Positions 8,409 to 17,028 of a stretch of DNA of 64,000 nt are shown here, piece by piece. The stretch comes from Paenibacillus sp. FSL R7-0273 (GTDB lineage Bacteria; Bacillota; Bacilli; Paenibacillales; Paenibacillaceae): assembly GCF_000758625.1 (NCBI RefSeq), contig NZ_CP009283.1, positions 4,537,501-4,601,500 on the forward strand, in the 5' to 3' direction. Under the pieces are notes generated by a model. That model was not told the DNA's origin. It ran no database searches and saw nothing but the letters and a program-made list of their open reading frames with translations. The position numbers and the translations under genes were made by a program. Within the stretch, counting starts at the first letter, position 1, and each line of letters opens with the position of its first letter.

Positions 8409-8438
8409 TTGAATTTGCAAGCTGCGATGTAATAGAAT
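8409..8438 (+). promoter_or_regulatory. candidate sigma-A promoter for the LTA synthase
   Basis: TTGAAT (8409-8414) and TAGAAT (8433-8438) are separated by 18 bases, about 35 bases upstream of the start codon. Confidence 0.35.
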
Positions 8439-8472
8439 GAACTAATTAAAGTGTAAAGGATGCGCATAAGCA

Positions 8473-10344
8473 ATGCGGTTGAAGGAACCACGCACACTCA
8501 GTAAACGATCTATACTATTCTTCTCTATCATTATGCTGTTAAAAAGCTACTTTGCCTGGTACTACCTGTTCGAAGACGGGCCGACCTGGAGTACCCTGTT
8601 CAAAGAAATCCCCTTTGTCCTGATTATCTTCTGTCTGATTGAGTGGTTCGCCACAAAGCGGAAGATCGCCATTTACATGCTCGTCAATCTGCTGATTACC
8701 GTTTTATTCTTTTCACTGATCATCTACCACAACCACTTCGGAATTATTGCTACCTCGCAGGTATTTGGCCAAGCTAAACAGGTGGGTGCCGTTAAAAAGA
8801 GTATTTTTGCCGTGCTCCATCCGCAGTACATGCTGATCTTCCTGGATATTATCGTCATCAGCCTGATCATGCTCAGCCGCAAGAAGGCAGTGGCCTGGAA
8901 AAAGGCGATGTCACGCCGCAGCAACCGTAAGGCTGTCGCCGTCCTGTTCTGTATTTCGCTCGTGATCTGTATGATGAATATCTTCCCGAACAAAGCCAGT
9001 ATGAACGAAACGGTTCAGGCCGAGCAGATGGGTATTCTCAATTACGAAGCCTATGCCCTGCTTGCAGATGATGAGGAGGAGCTGATCGACAGCTCGGCGA
9101 TTACGCAGTCTGTCATTGATCAGACTAAAGGCATTACCGTTAAGACTGAACCGATTCTGAACGGGGCCGCCAAGGGTAAAAACCTGGTCATTATTCAAAT
9201 GGAATCCTTCCAGAACTTCCTGATCCATCTTTCCATCGACGGCAAGGAAATTACACCGAACATGAATAAGCTGGCAGACAGCAGCATCTATTTCCCGCGC
9301 TTCTTCCAGCAGGTCGGCCAAGGCAATACCTCGGACGCGGAGTTTATCGTTAACACCTCGTTCTATGTACCGCCGGACGGTCCGGCAACCGAGATTTATG
9401 CGCCCAAGGAGCTGCCAAGCTTACCCAAGCTGCTGCAGGAGCAGGGCTATGACACCGCAACCTTCCATACGAATGAAGTAGATTTCTGGAACCGCGGCGA
9501 GCTGTACCGGGCGCTGGGATTTAACCGTTATTATGACAAAGCTTTCTTTGGCGAGAACGATACGATCTTCTACGGTTCTTCCGATGAGGTGCTCTATTCC
9601 AGGACTTCTGCAGAACTGGCCCGGATGAATGAGAGCAGCCAGCCGTTCTATTCCCATGTCATTTCGATGTCCTCACATAATCCGTTTACCATCCCGGAGA
9701 ACAAGTATCAGATGACACTGCCGGAGCGGTATGAGGGTACCTTTGTCGGTAACTACATTCGCGCCCAGAACTACGCAGACTATGCATTGGGGCAGTTCAT
9801 CGCTGAGCTCAAGGAGAACGGCGTATGGGATGACAGCCTGGTTGTATTGTACGGCGACCACCGCGGACTGCCGATTTTCTCATTGAAGGATGAGGATAAG
9901 GTTCTGCTGCAGGAGATTCTCGGAAAAGAATACACCGAACGCGACCTGATCAACATTCCGCTGATCATTTCGTCTGCCGGAGTACCCATGGCCAGCGTAC
10001 AGAACCAGCTAGGCGGTCAGGTGGACATTCTGCCGACAGTAGCCAATCTGCTTGGCGTGCCGCTTGACAAACATATTCACTTTGGCCAGGATATTCTGAA
10101 CGAGAGAGAATACAACCTGCTGCCGCAGCGTTATTATCTGCCGACCGGTTCCTTCGTCAACAATGAAGAGCTGTTCCTGTCCGGCAGCGGCTTCGAGGAC
10201 GGCCAGCATTACACGCTGTCCGGCGACGGCGACAAGCCGCTGCAGTCCACCGAAGACGAATTCAATTCGGCGCTGAAGCTGCTCCAGCTGTCTGACAGCT
10301 ATGTGTCGCAGCTTCCGGACCGTGAGGTTGCGGAGGAAGAATAG
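8473..10344 (+). CDS. ltaS: lipoteichoic acid synthase-type sulfatase-fold enzyme
   Basis: 623 residues. Five membrane helices fill residues 12-175, followed by an extracellular phosphatase/sulfatase domain. Metal and catalytic positions are visible: IIQMESFQNF (about 242), the nucleophile threonine in GNTSDAEF (about 287), SMSSHNPF and YGDHRG (about 460). LtaS transfers glycerol-phosphate from phosphatidylglycerol to build lipoteichoic acid on the outer membrane face. AAAGGATG precedes ATG 8473. It is divergent from the ABC-F gene. Several paralogues (LtaS, YfnI, YqgS) share this layout, so the exact paralogue is not fixed. The C-terminal 60 residues are acidic and probably disordered. Confidence 0.9.
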   Translation: MRLKEPRTLSKRSILFFSIIMLLKSYFAWYYLFEDGPTWSTLFKEIPFVLIIFCLIEWFATKRKIAIYMLVNLLITVLFFSLIIYHNHFGIIATSQVFGQAKQVGAVKKSIFAVLHPQYMLIFLDIIVISLIMLSRKKAVAWKKAMSRRSNRKAVAVLFCISLVICMMNIFPNKASMNETVQAEQMGILNYEAYALLADDEEELIDSSAITQSVIDQTKGITVKTEPILNGAAKGKNLVIIQMESFQNFLIHLSIDGKEITPNMNKLADSSIYFPRFFQQVGQGNTSDAEFIVNTSFYVPPDGPATEIYAPKELPSLPKLLQEQGYDTATFHTNEVDFWNRGELYRALGFNRYYDKAFFGENDTIFYGSSDEVLYSRTSAELARMNESSQPFYSHVISMSSHNPFTIPENKYQMTLPERYEGTFVGNYIRAQNYADYALGQFIAELKENGVWDDSLVVLYGDHRGLPIFSLKDEDKVLLQEILGKEYTERDLINIPLIISSAGVPMASVQNQLGGQVDILPTVANLLGVPLDKHIHFGQDILNEREYNLLPQRYYLPTGSFVNNEELFLSGSGFEDGQHYTLSGDGDKPLQSTEDEFNSALKLLQLSDSYVSQLPDREVAEEE

Positions 10345-10357
10345 ACCATTAGCATTA

Positions 10358-10386
10358 AACAGCCGCTCCTGATGGGGCGGCTGTTT
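10358..10386 (+). terminator. terminator after the LTA synthase
   Basis: AACAGCCGCTCC pairs with GGGGCGGCTGTT with a short loop, about 14 bases after the stop. Confidence 0.75.
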
Positions 10387-10408
10387 GTTGTATCGGGCCT
10401 AAACGAGA

Positions 10409-10596
10409 AATAAGTGTATTCGCTGCAACTAAACCGGGGAGTAAAGCCACTTTTTCAGGAATAAGTGTATTCCGTGCAACTATCTTGGACTAAAACTGCG
10501 CTTTAGCTCAAAAGGGCCGATAATAGTTGCACCGAGTACACTTAAACCGATAAAACTCAAAAAGTCGTTGATATAGTTGCACAAAGTACAGTTATT
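10409..10596. repeat. four-copy 23-bp repeat, two direct and two inverted
   Basis: Copies lie at 10409-10431 and 10460-10482 (forward; core AAGTGTATTC then TGCAACTA) and at 10524-10546 and 10574-10596 (reverse). Spacing is 51 and 50 bases within each pair. The inverted arrangement lets copy 2 pair with copy 3 and copy 1 with copy 4, giving a long interrupted stem between two convergent genes. No gene lies in this stretch. Confidence 0.8.
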
Positions 10597-10605
10597 CAGT
10601 GGAAG

Positions 10606-11151
10606 TTACAGCCACGGTTCCCCACCCCAAACCTCTCTACGTACCAATAGTAAACGTTTCCCGGAGTATGTATAGTGAAACAGCTGTTCATCAGGCCGGC
10701 CATACCGCTCAATAAGCTCCTCAGGAATTAGTGCAGCATCAAATGACCACAATTCTCCGTTGTTTCCGGTCACCGCCGCATCCCATGGCTTGCCACCAGT
10801 CGCCTCGTCCGTAAAGTAAATTCCCGCCTGATCATAGTAATCCGCAAACTGCTCCATGAGACTCCAAATATAGGGCTGTACCTCACTTCTCAGCTCACCC
10901 GTTCTGTAATCTGCTGTAATTTCCTCCGTCCAGAACAGCAAGCTCACCTCAAGCCACGACTCAGACAGCTCGGGAAACACCTCAGGCGTAAGACCAACCA
11001 AATAAGACCGCACATGCAGCGAAAGCCCCTCTACAGGGACCTCCTCTGCATCTGCATTCCCGCCTTGATACATAAAACCGTTGTCCGCCACTTCCCATTT
11101 AAGTCCACTGTACCTCACATAAGTCTGAATATGCGAGTATTCCGGCATCAC
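10606..11151 (-). CDS. uncharacterised acidic protein, possible immunity-type
   Basis: 181 residues, soluble and acidic, rich in aromatic residues (LKWEVADNGFMYQGG; WLEVSLLFWTEEITADYRTG; HYTYSGKRLLLVRREVWGG). I recognise no family. It is 19 bases downstream of the DUF2314-DUF2185 gene on the same strand, and its size and acidity resemble cytoplasmic immunity or SUKH-neighbour proteins, but no toxin gene is near. That role is inference only. Confidence 0.65.
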   Translation of the reverse strand: MMPEYSHIQTYVRYSGLKWEVADNGFMYQGGNADAEEVPVEGLSLHVRSYLVGLTPEVFPELSESWLEVSLLFWTEEITADYRTGELRSEVQPYIWSLMEQFADYYDQAGIYFTDEATGGKPWDAAVTGNNGELWSFDAALIPEELIERYGRPDEQLFHYTYSGKRLLLVRREVWGGEPWL

Positions 11152-11170
11152 ACTTTCCCCCTCGGCCCAC

Positions 11171-11800
11171 CTACTCCTCCAGCACCCAATCCCTCACCCG
11201 GACCCATGCCCCGTCCCTGCTCTCCCGCTCAAAAGCACTGCCAACCTCTCCCTTAAACGGCTCAAGCAGGCTCGGGTCCTGATCCATCATGGCATATACG
11301 TGCATCAATCGCACATTGCTGTAATTTCCGAGATACGCTTCATCCTCATCCCCGGCAAACAGCCTCCAGCCGCTGTCCTGCTCCCGGTCCGGGGCCTGCC
11401 GGTACATCCAGTGCACCGCGCTGCCGGGCTCCAGGCATTTCTTCGAGACGAGCGCCATTTTCTCGCCGACTGCCAGCCATAGCGGGTCACCTTCACGAAG
11501 AATGGTGCGGGCAATATGCTTCGGTTCAAATTGTACCGTGTCTCCATGCTTCAGTGACTTCAGGTATTCCGGTGCATTGGTCAAAATACCGGTATAACGG
11601 CAGCTGACAGGGTCTTGTCCGGTAATCTCCACCCACATCCGTTCTGCACGCGGCCCGCCTTCTGCCGGATTCGTTAATACGAAATGCAGTCTGACCAGTC
11701 TTCCGGTCTGCTGGGAGCTTCTTTCATGCTCAGAGGGAATAAAGAACGATTCCGGGTACAGTAGGCTGGTTTCTTCAACATTTTCTAATATCCATTCCAC
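11171..11800 (-). CDS. DUF2314-DUF2185 two-domain protein (Imm33-like)
   Basis: 209 residues. Residues about 50-110 (ERMWVEITG, YTGILTNAPEYLKSLKHGDTVQF) match the DUF2314 pattern, and residues about 118-195 (KMALVSKKCLEPGSAVHWMY, DSGWRLFAGDEDE, NVRLMHVYAM, GSAFERE) match DUF2185. DUF2185 has been classed among immunity proteins (Imm33) of polymorphic toxin systems; some fused proteins instead regulate cellular stress. It is cytoplasmic, with no signal peptide. It probably forms a unit with the downstream 10606-11151 gene. Confidence 0.8.
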   Translation of the reverse strand: MEWILENVEETSLLYPESFFIPSEHERSSQQTGRLVRLHFVLTNPAEGGPRAERMWVEITGQDPVSCRYTGILTNAPEYLKSLKHGDTVQFEPKHIARTILREGDPLWLAVGEKMALVSKKCLEPGSAVHWMYRQAPDREQDSGWRLFAGDEDEAYLGNYSNVRLMHVYAMMDQDPSLLEPFKGEVGSAFERESRDGAWVRVRDWVLEE

Positions 11801-11843
11801 TCAGCATTCCTCCTTACTCGGTTATTACCCTATTTCCGCACAT

Positions 11844-12308
11844 TCACTTAATGACTACGGCAAAATAGACCGCCGCCGAACGCCGTTCATCCCAGACCGC
11901 CGACAATTTGTAGATATATTCCCCCGGCTCTCCGGGAAGTCTGTAGCTGTATTGATCTGGCTTGCCTACTGATTCCGCGGTGCCGTCCGGGTCAATCCTT
12001 GTCAGATAGAATGCCTCCGGCTTTAGCGGATAATCAAAGGTCAGCTTTTTCCCGCCGCCGGCTGTTACCGCTCCTTCCTTGACTGTCTTATAAAAAGTAT
12101 CCGGGTGCGGGGGATCTGAGCATAGTCCCTCTTTCTCGGTTAACGCCCAGCAGGACTCTCCGCTAACGAGCGATACCTGCTCCTTCTGTATCCTTACCTC
12201 GGGTTTAATAGGCTCGCTCGGCATCGTAACCTCACTGGAGCAACCGGCCAGAATCAGATAGGCTGCAGCTGCACAAGCCGAAAGAACAAACAAGCTGATT
12301 TTTCTCAT
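11844..12308 (-). CDS. lipoprotein, Ig-like or beta-sandwich body
   Basis: 154 residues with a lipoprotein signal (LSACAAAAYLILAGCSS; lipobox LAGC, Cys about residue 23). The body is beta-rich (GGGKKLTFDYPLKPEAFYLTR, GEYIYKLSAVWDE) and ends in VYFAVVIK. One conserved-looking segment contains two cysteines (SCWALTEKEGLCSD) that could form a disulfide. Function unknown. Confidence 0.72.
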   Translation of the reverse strand: MRKISLFVLSACAAAAYLILAGCSSEVTMPSEPIKPEVRIQKEQVSLVSGESCWALTEKEGLCSDPPHPDTFYKTVKEGAVTAGGGKKLTFDYPLKPEAFYLTRIDPDGTAESVGKPDQYSYRLPGEPGEYIYKLSAVWDERRSAAVYFAVVIK

Positions 12309-12332
12309 CTTATGCCCCCTATACGGGAATAT

Positions 12333-12869
12333 TCAGAATTTCTGCATATATTCATGTTCAAGAATCGAATACAGGAAGGAATCATGCCATCTGCCTTTAT
12401 GCCACATATGCTCCCGCAGGTGCCCCTCGTAACGCATGCCGATTTTTTGCATCACCTTCGCTGAACCGATATTGTCCGGCCGGCACGTGGCATAAATCCG
12501 GTGCAGCGCAAATTCACCGAATCCGAGATGGAGCAGCGCCGCTGCAGCTTCACTCGTATATCCCTTGTTCCAGAAAAGAGGATTGAAGCAATAGCCGATC
12601 TCCCCCTGCCGGGGCTCGCTAAGATGAATCCCGCAGCCGCCCATCAACTGACCGGTAGCCTTCAGCACAACTGCCAACTCGTAATCGCGGCGCGGCGACT
12701 GCTTCTGCAGCTCCATGGTCAAGCTAATATAATCTCTTGTCTCGGCTTCCGTATTCGGTCCCCAGATCATATACTTGGCTACCAGCGGATCTGAGGCATA
12801 GGCATGGACCTCCTCCAAATCCTCAAGCGTAAACTCCCTGATCAATAACCGTTCCGTCTCGAACTGCAT
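12333..12869 (-). CDS. GNAT acetyltransferase, RimJ/RimL type
   Basis: 178 residues from MQFETERLLIREFTLEDLEE (ATG 12869; four extra codons upstream). The RimJ/RimL pattern is clear: ETERLLIRxFTxxD at the start, GEIGYCFNPLFWNKGYTSEAAAALLHLGF for acetyl-CoA binding, and RIYATCRPDNIGSAKVMQKIGMRYEGHLREHMWHKGRW, here shown only as family signature order. It transfers an acetyl group from acetyl-CoA to an amine. The substrate is unknown; family members modify ribosomal protein N-termini or small amines. Confidence 0.85.
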   Translation of the reverse strand: MQFETERLLIREFTLEDLEEVHAYASDPLVAKYMIWGPNTEAETRDYISLTMELQKQSPRRDYELAVVLKATGQLMGGCGIHLSEPRQGEIGYCFNPLFWNKGYTSEAAAALLHLGFGEFALHRIYATCRPDNIGSAKVMQKIGMRYEGHLREHMWHKGRWHDSFLYSILEHEYMQKF

Positions 12870-12925
12870 ATTAAGCCACATCCTTTTCTACAGTTAACTG
12901 ACTTTGTTATATTCTCTCAGAAATA

Positions 12926-12967
12926 CAAAAAAGCCACAATGAAAAGCATTGCGGCCGGCTTTCTTTT
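12926..12967 (-). terminator. terminator after the DUF1801/YdhG-like gene
   Basis: On the minus strand, CAATGCTTTTCATTG sits inside an outer GCC/GGC pairing and is followed by TTTTTTG. Confidence 0.6.
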
Positions 12968-12984
12968 GTATTAAACTACTTACT

Positions 12985-13356
12985 CTATTTCCGCCAGAAG
13001 GTGGCACAGTCTGCTTTGTCCAGAATGTTAAATTCAATCATTTCCTCAAGCAGGGAGTAGTCAACCGGACTTTCCCACTTTATCCGCAGCAGCTGCTTCG
13101 TATGATCGTAGCCGGCTTGTACGATTTGACCGGAGAACCGGTTAATTCCCGCTACCTCCGGTGCAACAGCCATATGCTGCTTGGATACACTAAAACCGAT
13201 AATATAGGTGCCATGATCGGTGAACATCGGCTGATTCCAGGCTATTTTGGGCTCCAGCTCAGGAAAACGTCCGGCTACCCAGTTAAGCACCTCTTCCGTC
13301 CGGGTACGGTGTGCAGCATTCTTGATCCCGTCCAGGTACTCTGCAAAAACCTCCAT
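12985..13356 (-). CDS. DUF1801 / YdhG-like (frataxin-fold) protein
   Basis: 123 residues from ATG 13356 ([11 protein letters not shown]), chosen because AGGAGG stands six bases upstream. The pattern AYLDGI...[28 protein letters not shown] and HMAVAPEV is that of the DUF1801 'iron chaperone' family, which shares the frataxin-like fold of B. subtilis YdhG/Fra. It may bind iron or act as a small stress protein; the family as a whole is poorly defined. Confidence 0.8.
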   Translation of the reverse strand: MEVFAEYLDGIKNAAHRTRTEEVLNWVAGRFPELEPKIAWNQPMFTDHGTYIIGFSVSKQHMAVAPEVAGINRFSGQIVQAGYDHTKQLLRIKWESPVDYSLLEEMIEFNILDKADCATFWRK

Positions 13357-13467
13357 GCTGTTCCTCCTGTCTCTCAACTGCCTCTATCTTGGTTTCAACT
13401 ATATCGAATACAAGGAACTTAGTCAAAAAACCGCCACAAATCCAGCGAAGCAGCTAATGCCGGGAGT

Positions 13468-13716
13468 TTAGCCTAATTCCTTACTTTTAACGGTAAAGCC
13501 GCGTACCTTCATCCATTTGCCGCCGACTGCTTCATCAACCGAGCCGTTTTTGGTCCGGACACAAAATTTATGAGAGGTTCCCCGGTCAAAGCCCGTCGCC
13601 TCAAACAGCAGGTCATCGCCGGCCATCCCCTTGTAATATACCTGCTTCAGTCCAAGCCTGTTTAGCAGCTCCTGCTTCACACTTTCCAGATATGCTCTTG
13701 AATATTCCTTTGCCAT
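13468..13716 (-). CDS. small conserved hypothetical protein
   Basis: 82 residues from ATG 13716 (MAKEYSRAYLESVKQELLNR) with an AGGAGG site eight bases upstream; the frame extends 12 codons further upstream without one. A basic helical start is followed by a beta-rich part (KQVYYKGMAGDDLLFEATGF, HKFCVRTKNGSVDE, KWMKVRGFTVKSKELG). No known family recognised. It is downstream of, and possibly co-transcribed with, the AAA ATPase gene. Confidence 0.65.
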   Translation of the reverse strand: MAKEYSRAYLESVKQELLNRLGLKQVYYKGMAGDDLLFEATGFDRGTSHKFCVRTKNGSVDEAVGGKWMKVRGFTVKSKELG

Positions 13717-13760
13717 GATGATTCCTCCTGCGATGTTCATTCGTTCAATCAATCATTCGT

Positions 13761-14474
13761 TCACTCGTCACTGAACAGCTCCCGCAAAACCGCATTCCGG
13801 TTCTCCAGAAACTGTCTGGTAATGATGTAGTGCATCGTATCCTCATACCGGATCTCTCCGGCAGGGTGGCTGTCAAAGTTCAGAATCTGCGCACCCGGGT
13901 AACCGAGCAGAATCGGCGAATGCGTCGCGATGATAAACTGGGCTTCCTTCTCCAGATCCTTGATAATGCGCAGCAAAGACAGCTGTCTTGCAGGTGATAA
14001 CGCGGCTTCGGGCTCGTCCAGCAGATAGATCGCTTTTTTCCCGAACCGGTTAGTAAAAAGGGACAAAAAGGCCTCCCCGTGCGACTGCTTATGCAGTGAC
14101 TGGCCCCCGTAATACCGCAGGCTTTCAGGCATTGTATCCAGATGGGAGGCAAAATGGTAAAAGGTCTCTGCCCGCAGAAAAAATCCATTCGTAATCTTTG
14201 GCAGCCAGGATAAGCGGATGTGTTCGCCCAGTGCCGAATGCGAGGCATCTACCTCATAGGTATTGTTCCGGCCGCCGCCTGCCGTATTGAAGCCGCACTG
14301 GTACGCTACCGCCTCCAGCAGAGTGGATTTCCCTGACCCGTTCTCTCCGACCAGAAACGTTACATTGTTCTTAAATTCAAGCCGCTCAAGATTCTTCAAA
14401 GCCGGGATGGAAAAAGGGTAGCGGCGGGGCTCCGGTATATTGTTCAGCATCATTTCCAGACCGCGCAGGAACAA
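13761..14474 (-). CDS. AAA family ATPase, ABC/SMC-type (AAA_21-like)
   Basis: 237 residues, probably from TTG 14474. Walker A is GENGSGKS (about 43-50), Walker B is AIYLLDEPEAALSPARQ (about 147), and the H-loop is ATHSPIL (about 183). Only the ATPase core is present, with a ~60-residue insert between motifs and no nuclease or membrane domain. Stand-alone proteins of this kind are common in Bacillota; function is not established. Overlap with nucleases of the OLD family is limited to the ATPase fold. Confidence 0.82.
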   Translation of the reverse strand: MFLRGLEMMLNNIPEPRRYPFSIPALKNLERLEFKNNVTFLVGENGSGKSTLLEAVAYQCGFNTAGGGRNNTYEVDASHSALGEHIRLSWLPKITNGFFLRAETFYHFASHLDTMPESLRYYGGQSLHKQSHGEAFLSLFTNRFGKKAIYLLDEPEAALSPARQLSLLRIIKDLEKEAQFIIATHSPILLGYPGAQILNFDSHPAGEIRYEDTMHYIITRQFLENRNAVLRELFSDE

Positions 14475-14517
14475 GCAGCATCATCTCCCAACCTGTTGTT
14501 AGTATATACCTGTTCGC

Positions 14518-15192
14518 TTAATCTCCGCCGGTTGCTTCATAATAAAGTCCGTCATTCTCCCGTACGAGTGCACCGTCTTTGGTGAGCTTCATGGACTGGA
14601 CATCCTTTTGAGCCGGATAGCTCAGCAGCGCCTTGGTTGTCGTTTCCCGGTTTTGTTCACCGCTAATTTGGTATACGCCGATTGAATCCTCTTCCTGCTG
14701 CAAAATAAGATCATAGGTCCGGAAGCCGCCGTCTTCCAAGGTACTCTGCACCGGATACTCGGCCATACTCTTGAGGTCCATCCAGGACATCACCGAACGG
14801 TGGATACCTGACCCGTAGGAATAAGCATACACAAGATCCTTCGTCCCGTCACCACTCACATCAAAAGGCACAACGCTAGTAACCCCATAACCGCCAAAGC
14901 CGGTTCCCAGCACCGCAGCTTTGCCGTCTGCTACAACATAGGTGTCCAGACTGCTGCCATCCTTAAAAAGCTGATAGCCCGTCTCCGTCCACACGTCCTC
15001 CGGAGTAATTTCAGTCAGCTCACCCGTTAACACAGCGGTGCTTGACTGTTGTCCCAGTGTCTCCCGGATAACAGCTTCAGCATCCTGGAGGGACAGCTTA
15101 TCGGGCTTGGGCTCCGTGTTACATGCTGTGAGCAATAGACCTGCCGCTATCATACACGTGGTTAATCCGGCAAAGGCTTTTGTCTTTATCAC
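14518..15192 (-). CDS. lipoprotein with FG-GAP/VCBS-like segment
   Basis: 224 residues from GTG 15192 with GAAGGTGAAAAT upstream. The lipoprotein signal is MIAAGLLLTAC (Cys about 24). A calcium-loop-like segment DVSGDGTKDLVYAYSYGSG (about residues 112-130) is typical of FG-GAP/VCBS propeller blades. The start overlaps the stop of the zinc-ribbon gene by four bases, so the two are translationally coupled. It is surface-anchored; function unknown. Confidence 0.75.
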   Translation of the reverse strand: MIKTKAFAGLTTCMIAAGLLLTACNTEPKPDKLSLQDAEAVIRETLGQQSSTAVLTGELTEITPEDVWTETGYQLFKDGSSLDTYVVADGKAAVLGTGFGGYGVTSVVPFDVSGDGTKDLVYAYSYGSGIHRSVMSWMDLKSMAEYPVQSTLEDGGFRTYDLILQQEEDSIGVYQISGEQNRETTTKALLSYPAQKDVQSMKLTKDGALVRENDGLYYEATGGD

Positions 15193-15458
15193 ATTTTCAC
15201 CTTCCTGATATCTTTATTGAACCAGTGAACATACCCGCAGCGGTCACAGGTCAGAATATTAGCCGAACGGTTCGCAAAATCCAGATTAAAAAAGCTCAGC
15301 AAAGCCGTATTCAACTGGGCAAAGCTATGGTCAAACCGGTCATGCCGGCAATGAACGCAGATGACACGCAGGTTGTTTACCTCATAAGGGGCCGGGGCCC
15401 GGATCTCTTTTACATTTTTATAAAACAGCTTTAAAAACCTCTTAGCACTGTTTCCCAT
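15189..15458 (-). CDS. zinc-ribbon protein
   Basis: 89 residues with two cysteine pairs: VICVHCRHDRF (CxxC) and ILTCDRCGYVHWF (CxxC). They are spaced about 35 residues apart and can form one zinc ribbon. The N-terminus is basic. AGGAGGAG precedes the ATG. It is probably a small nucleic-acid- or protein-binding domain; the partner is unknown. Coupled to the following lipoprotein gene. Confidence 0.75.
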   Translation of the reverse strand: MGNSAKRFLKLFYKNVKEIRAPAPYEVNNLRVICVHCRHDRFDHSFAQLNTALLSFFNLDFANRSANILTCDRCGYVHWFNKDIRKVKM

Positions 15459-15624
15459 GGCAACTCCTCCTATCCGCTCGTTTTCCCTTATATACGTCTC
15501 CTATATTTGGAAGTTGCGGGTGATGAAGGATTAAGTCTGCTGAAGCACGGCACCGGAATCTTGCAATCCGCCCGGCTACCCTTTATTCTTGACAGTATTC
15601 TTAACGATCCGGGGAGGCTATAAG

Positions 15625-16530
15625 TTGAGTTCGATTCCTTTTTATATTGTAGATGTTTTTGGTGAAAAAAAATATGCAGGCAATCAGCTGGCCGTATTCC
15701 GCCATACCGCTGATCTTCTTTAGACGCTGCTGCAGCAAATCGCCAAAGAAACCAATTTCGCAGAAACCACGTTTATCGCATCAGATGAGCAGGTGAACGG
15801 CGGTTATAATGTGCGGATTTTCACCCCGGATACAGAGGTGCCTTTTGCCGGTCATCCGAGTCTGGGGACAGCCTTTATTATCCGGCAGGAGATTGAGCAG
15901 CGGATCCGTCAGAGGGAAAATGAAGATTCCGGCACCACCGTTGTACTGAATCTCGGGGTAGGACAAATTCCTGTTTCGCCGGACAGCAGCGGCAAGCTGT
16001 GGATGAAGCAGAATCCTCCTCAATTCGGAAGCACGGTGAATGCTGCGGTTATCGCTGAGATTCTGGGTATCAGCCCGGACGAGCTGGAGCCGGATTATCC
16101 TGTCCAGGAGATATCCACGGGTCTTCCTTCCATTATTGTGCCGCTGCGCTCGCTGGAGGCTGTGCAATCGTGCCGGATTAACCATATCGCTTATGAAAGG
16201 TTCCTGGCGGAATTTTTCCGGGCGAATCTGCTTGTCTTTTGCAGGGAGACGGTTCATGAGGACAATGCTCTTCATGTGCGGGTATTCTGTGAGGATTCCG
16301 GATTTCCGGAGGATGCGGCTACGGGGAGTGCGAACGGCAATTTGGCGGGCTACCTGCTGAAGTATGAGGTCTTGGGCAGCAGCCGGCTGCAGTATCGAGT
16401 AGAACAGGGGTACATGATCGGCAGACCGTCGTTAATTCATGTTAATGCAGAGACAATAGCTGGCCAATTTGCCATCAGCGTCGGGGGACTGGTCCATCAG
16501 GTGGCCCGGGGAGAATGGCTGATCGATTAA
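15625..16530 (+). pseudogene. PhzF-family isomerase gene with an in-frame TAG
   Basis: TTG 15625 has a good GGGGAGG site seven bases upstream and starts SSIPFYIVDVFGEKKYAGNQ, the usual PhzF N-terminus. An in-frame TAG follows at 15721-15723 (codon 33); the same frame then stays open to 16530. Downstream family motifs are intact: NFAETTFI (catalytic Glu), GHPSLGTA, and SGFPEDAATGSANGNLAGYL. PhzF proteins are diaminopimelate-epimerase-fold isomerases. No nonsense suppressor was seen here, so the gene is most likely inactivated, or else a base is misread. The ATG at 15793 lacks the N-terminal strands and is unlikely to give an active enzyme. Confidence 0.8.
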
Positions 16531-16535
16531 AATAC

Positions 16536-16568
16536 AGCCGCATGAGTCTCGCTTGAGCTCATGCGGCT
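16536..16568. terminator. bidirectional terminator between PhzF and GIY-YIG genes
   Basis: AGCCGCATGAG pairs perfectly with CTCATGCGGCT across an 11-base loop, between the two convergent stops. A short T-rich tract follows on the plus strand. Confidence 0.75.
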
Positions 16569-16590
16569 GGTTTATTTTGCCGGAGTAATT

Positions 16591-16953
16591 TTAACGGAGT
16601 AACGGTTTATTATACCCTTTATCCTCATACGGCTGCAGCTTGTCGAGCCATTGCTTCAGCATCTGCTTGCACTCCCATTTGATATCGGCCGTTTCATCGG
16701 CTTCCTTCTGCTCCAGCACCTCATAGGTAAAGTTCTCCGCGCCACCGAGCTCCGTCCAATCCTTCTGCAGGGCCGCATTCGCGAACCGTCCCATGTCCAG
16801 CTGCATCTGGAGGGTAAACCATTTGTTCTTCAGGTTGGAGAACGAGTCGATGTAGATTTTTCCGCTGACCTTGTTGGTAATCTGAATAGCTCCCATGTAG
16901 GTCTTGATCTGTTTGTATTCCTCCTGCAGCTCTTTACGTTTGCTCTTGTCCAT
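16591..16953 (-). CDS. GIY-YIG nuclease-family protein
   Basis: 120 residues. The N-terminal strand pair MGAIQITNKVSGKIYIDSF corresponds to the GIY...YIG element (here GAI...IYI), followed by NLKNKWFTLQMQLDMGRFAN and NFTYEVLEQ with the late glutamate. This is the short stand-alone form common in Bacillus and Paenibacillus. Whether it still cuts DNA is unclear, because the canonical GIY tyrosine is not conserved. GGAGAG precedes the ATG. Confidence 0.75.
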   Translation of the reverse strand: MDKSKRKELQEEYKQIKTYMGAIQITNKVSGKIYIDSFSNLKNKWFTLQMQLDMGRFANAALQKDWTELGGAENFTYEVLEQKEADETADIKWECKQMLKQWLDKLQPYEDKGYNKPLLR

Positions 16954-17028
16954 GTGATTCTCTCCTCTCGTTGATCTGCGCTCTGTTGCTTAATGTGTGG
17001 GTATACAGGGTGAGCGTATAAGATAACT

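Noticed and set aside
15721..15723. Pyrrolysine or other recoded TAG in PhzF
   Set aside because: PhzF enzymes do not use a recoded residue at this position and no supporting genes are visible; mutation is simpler.
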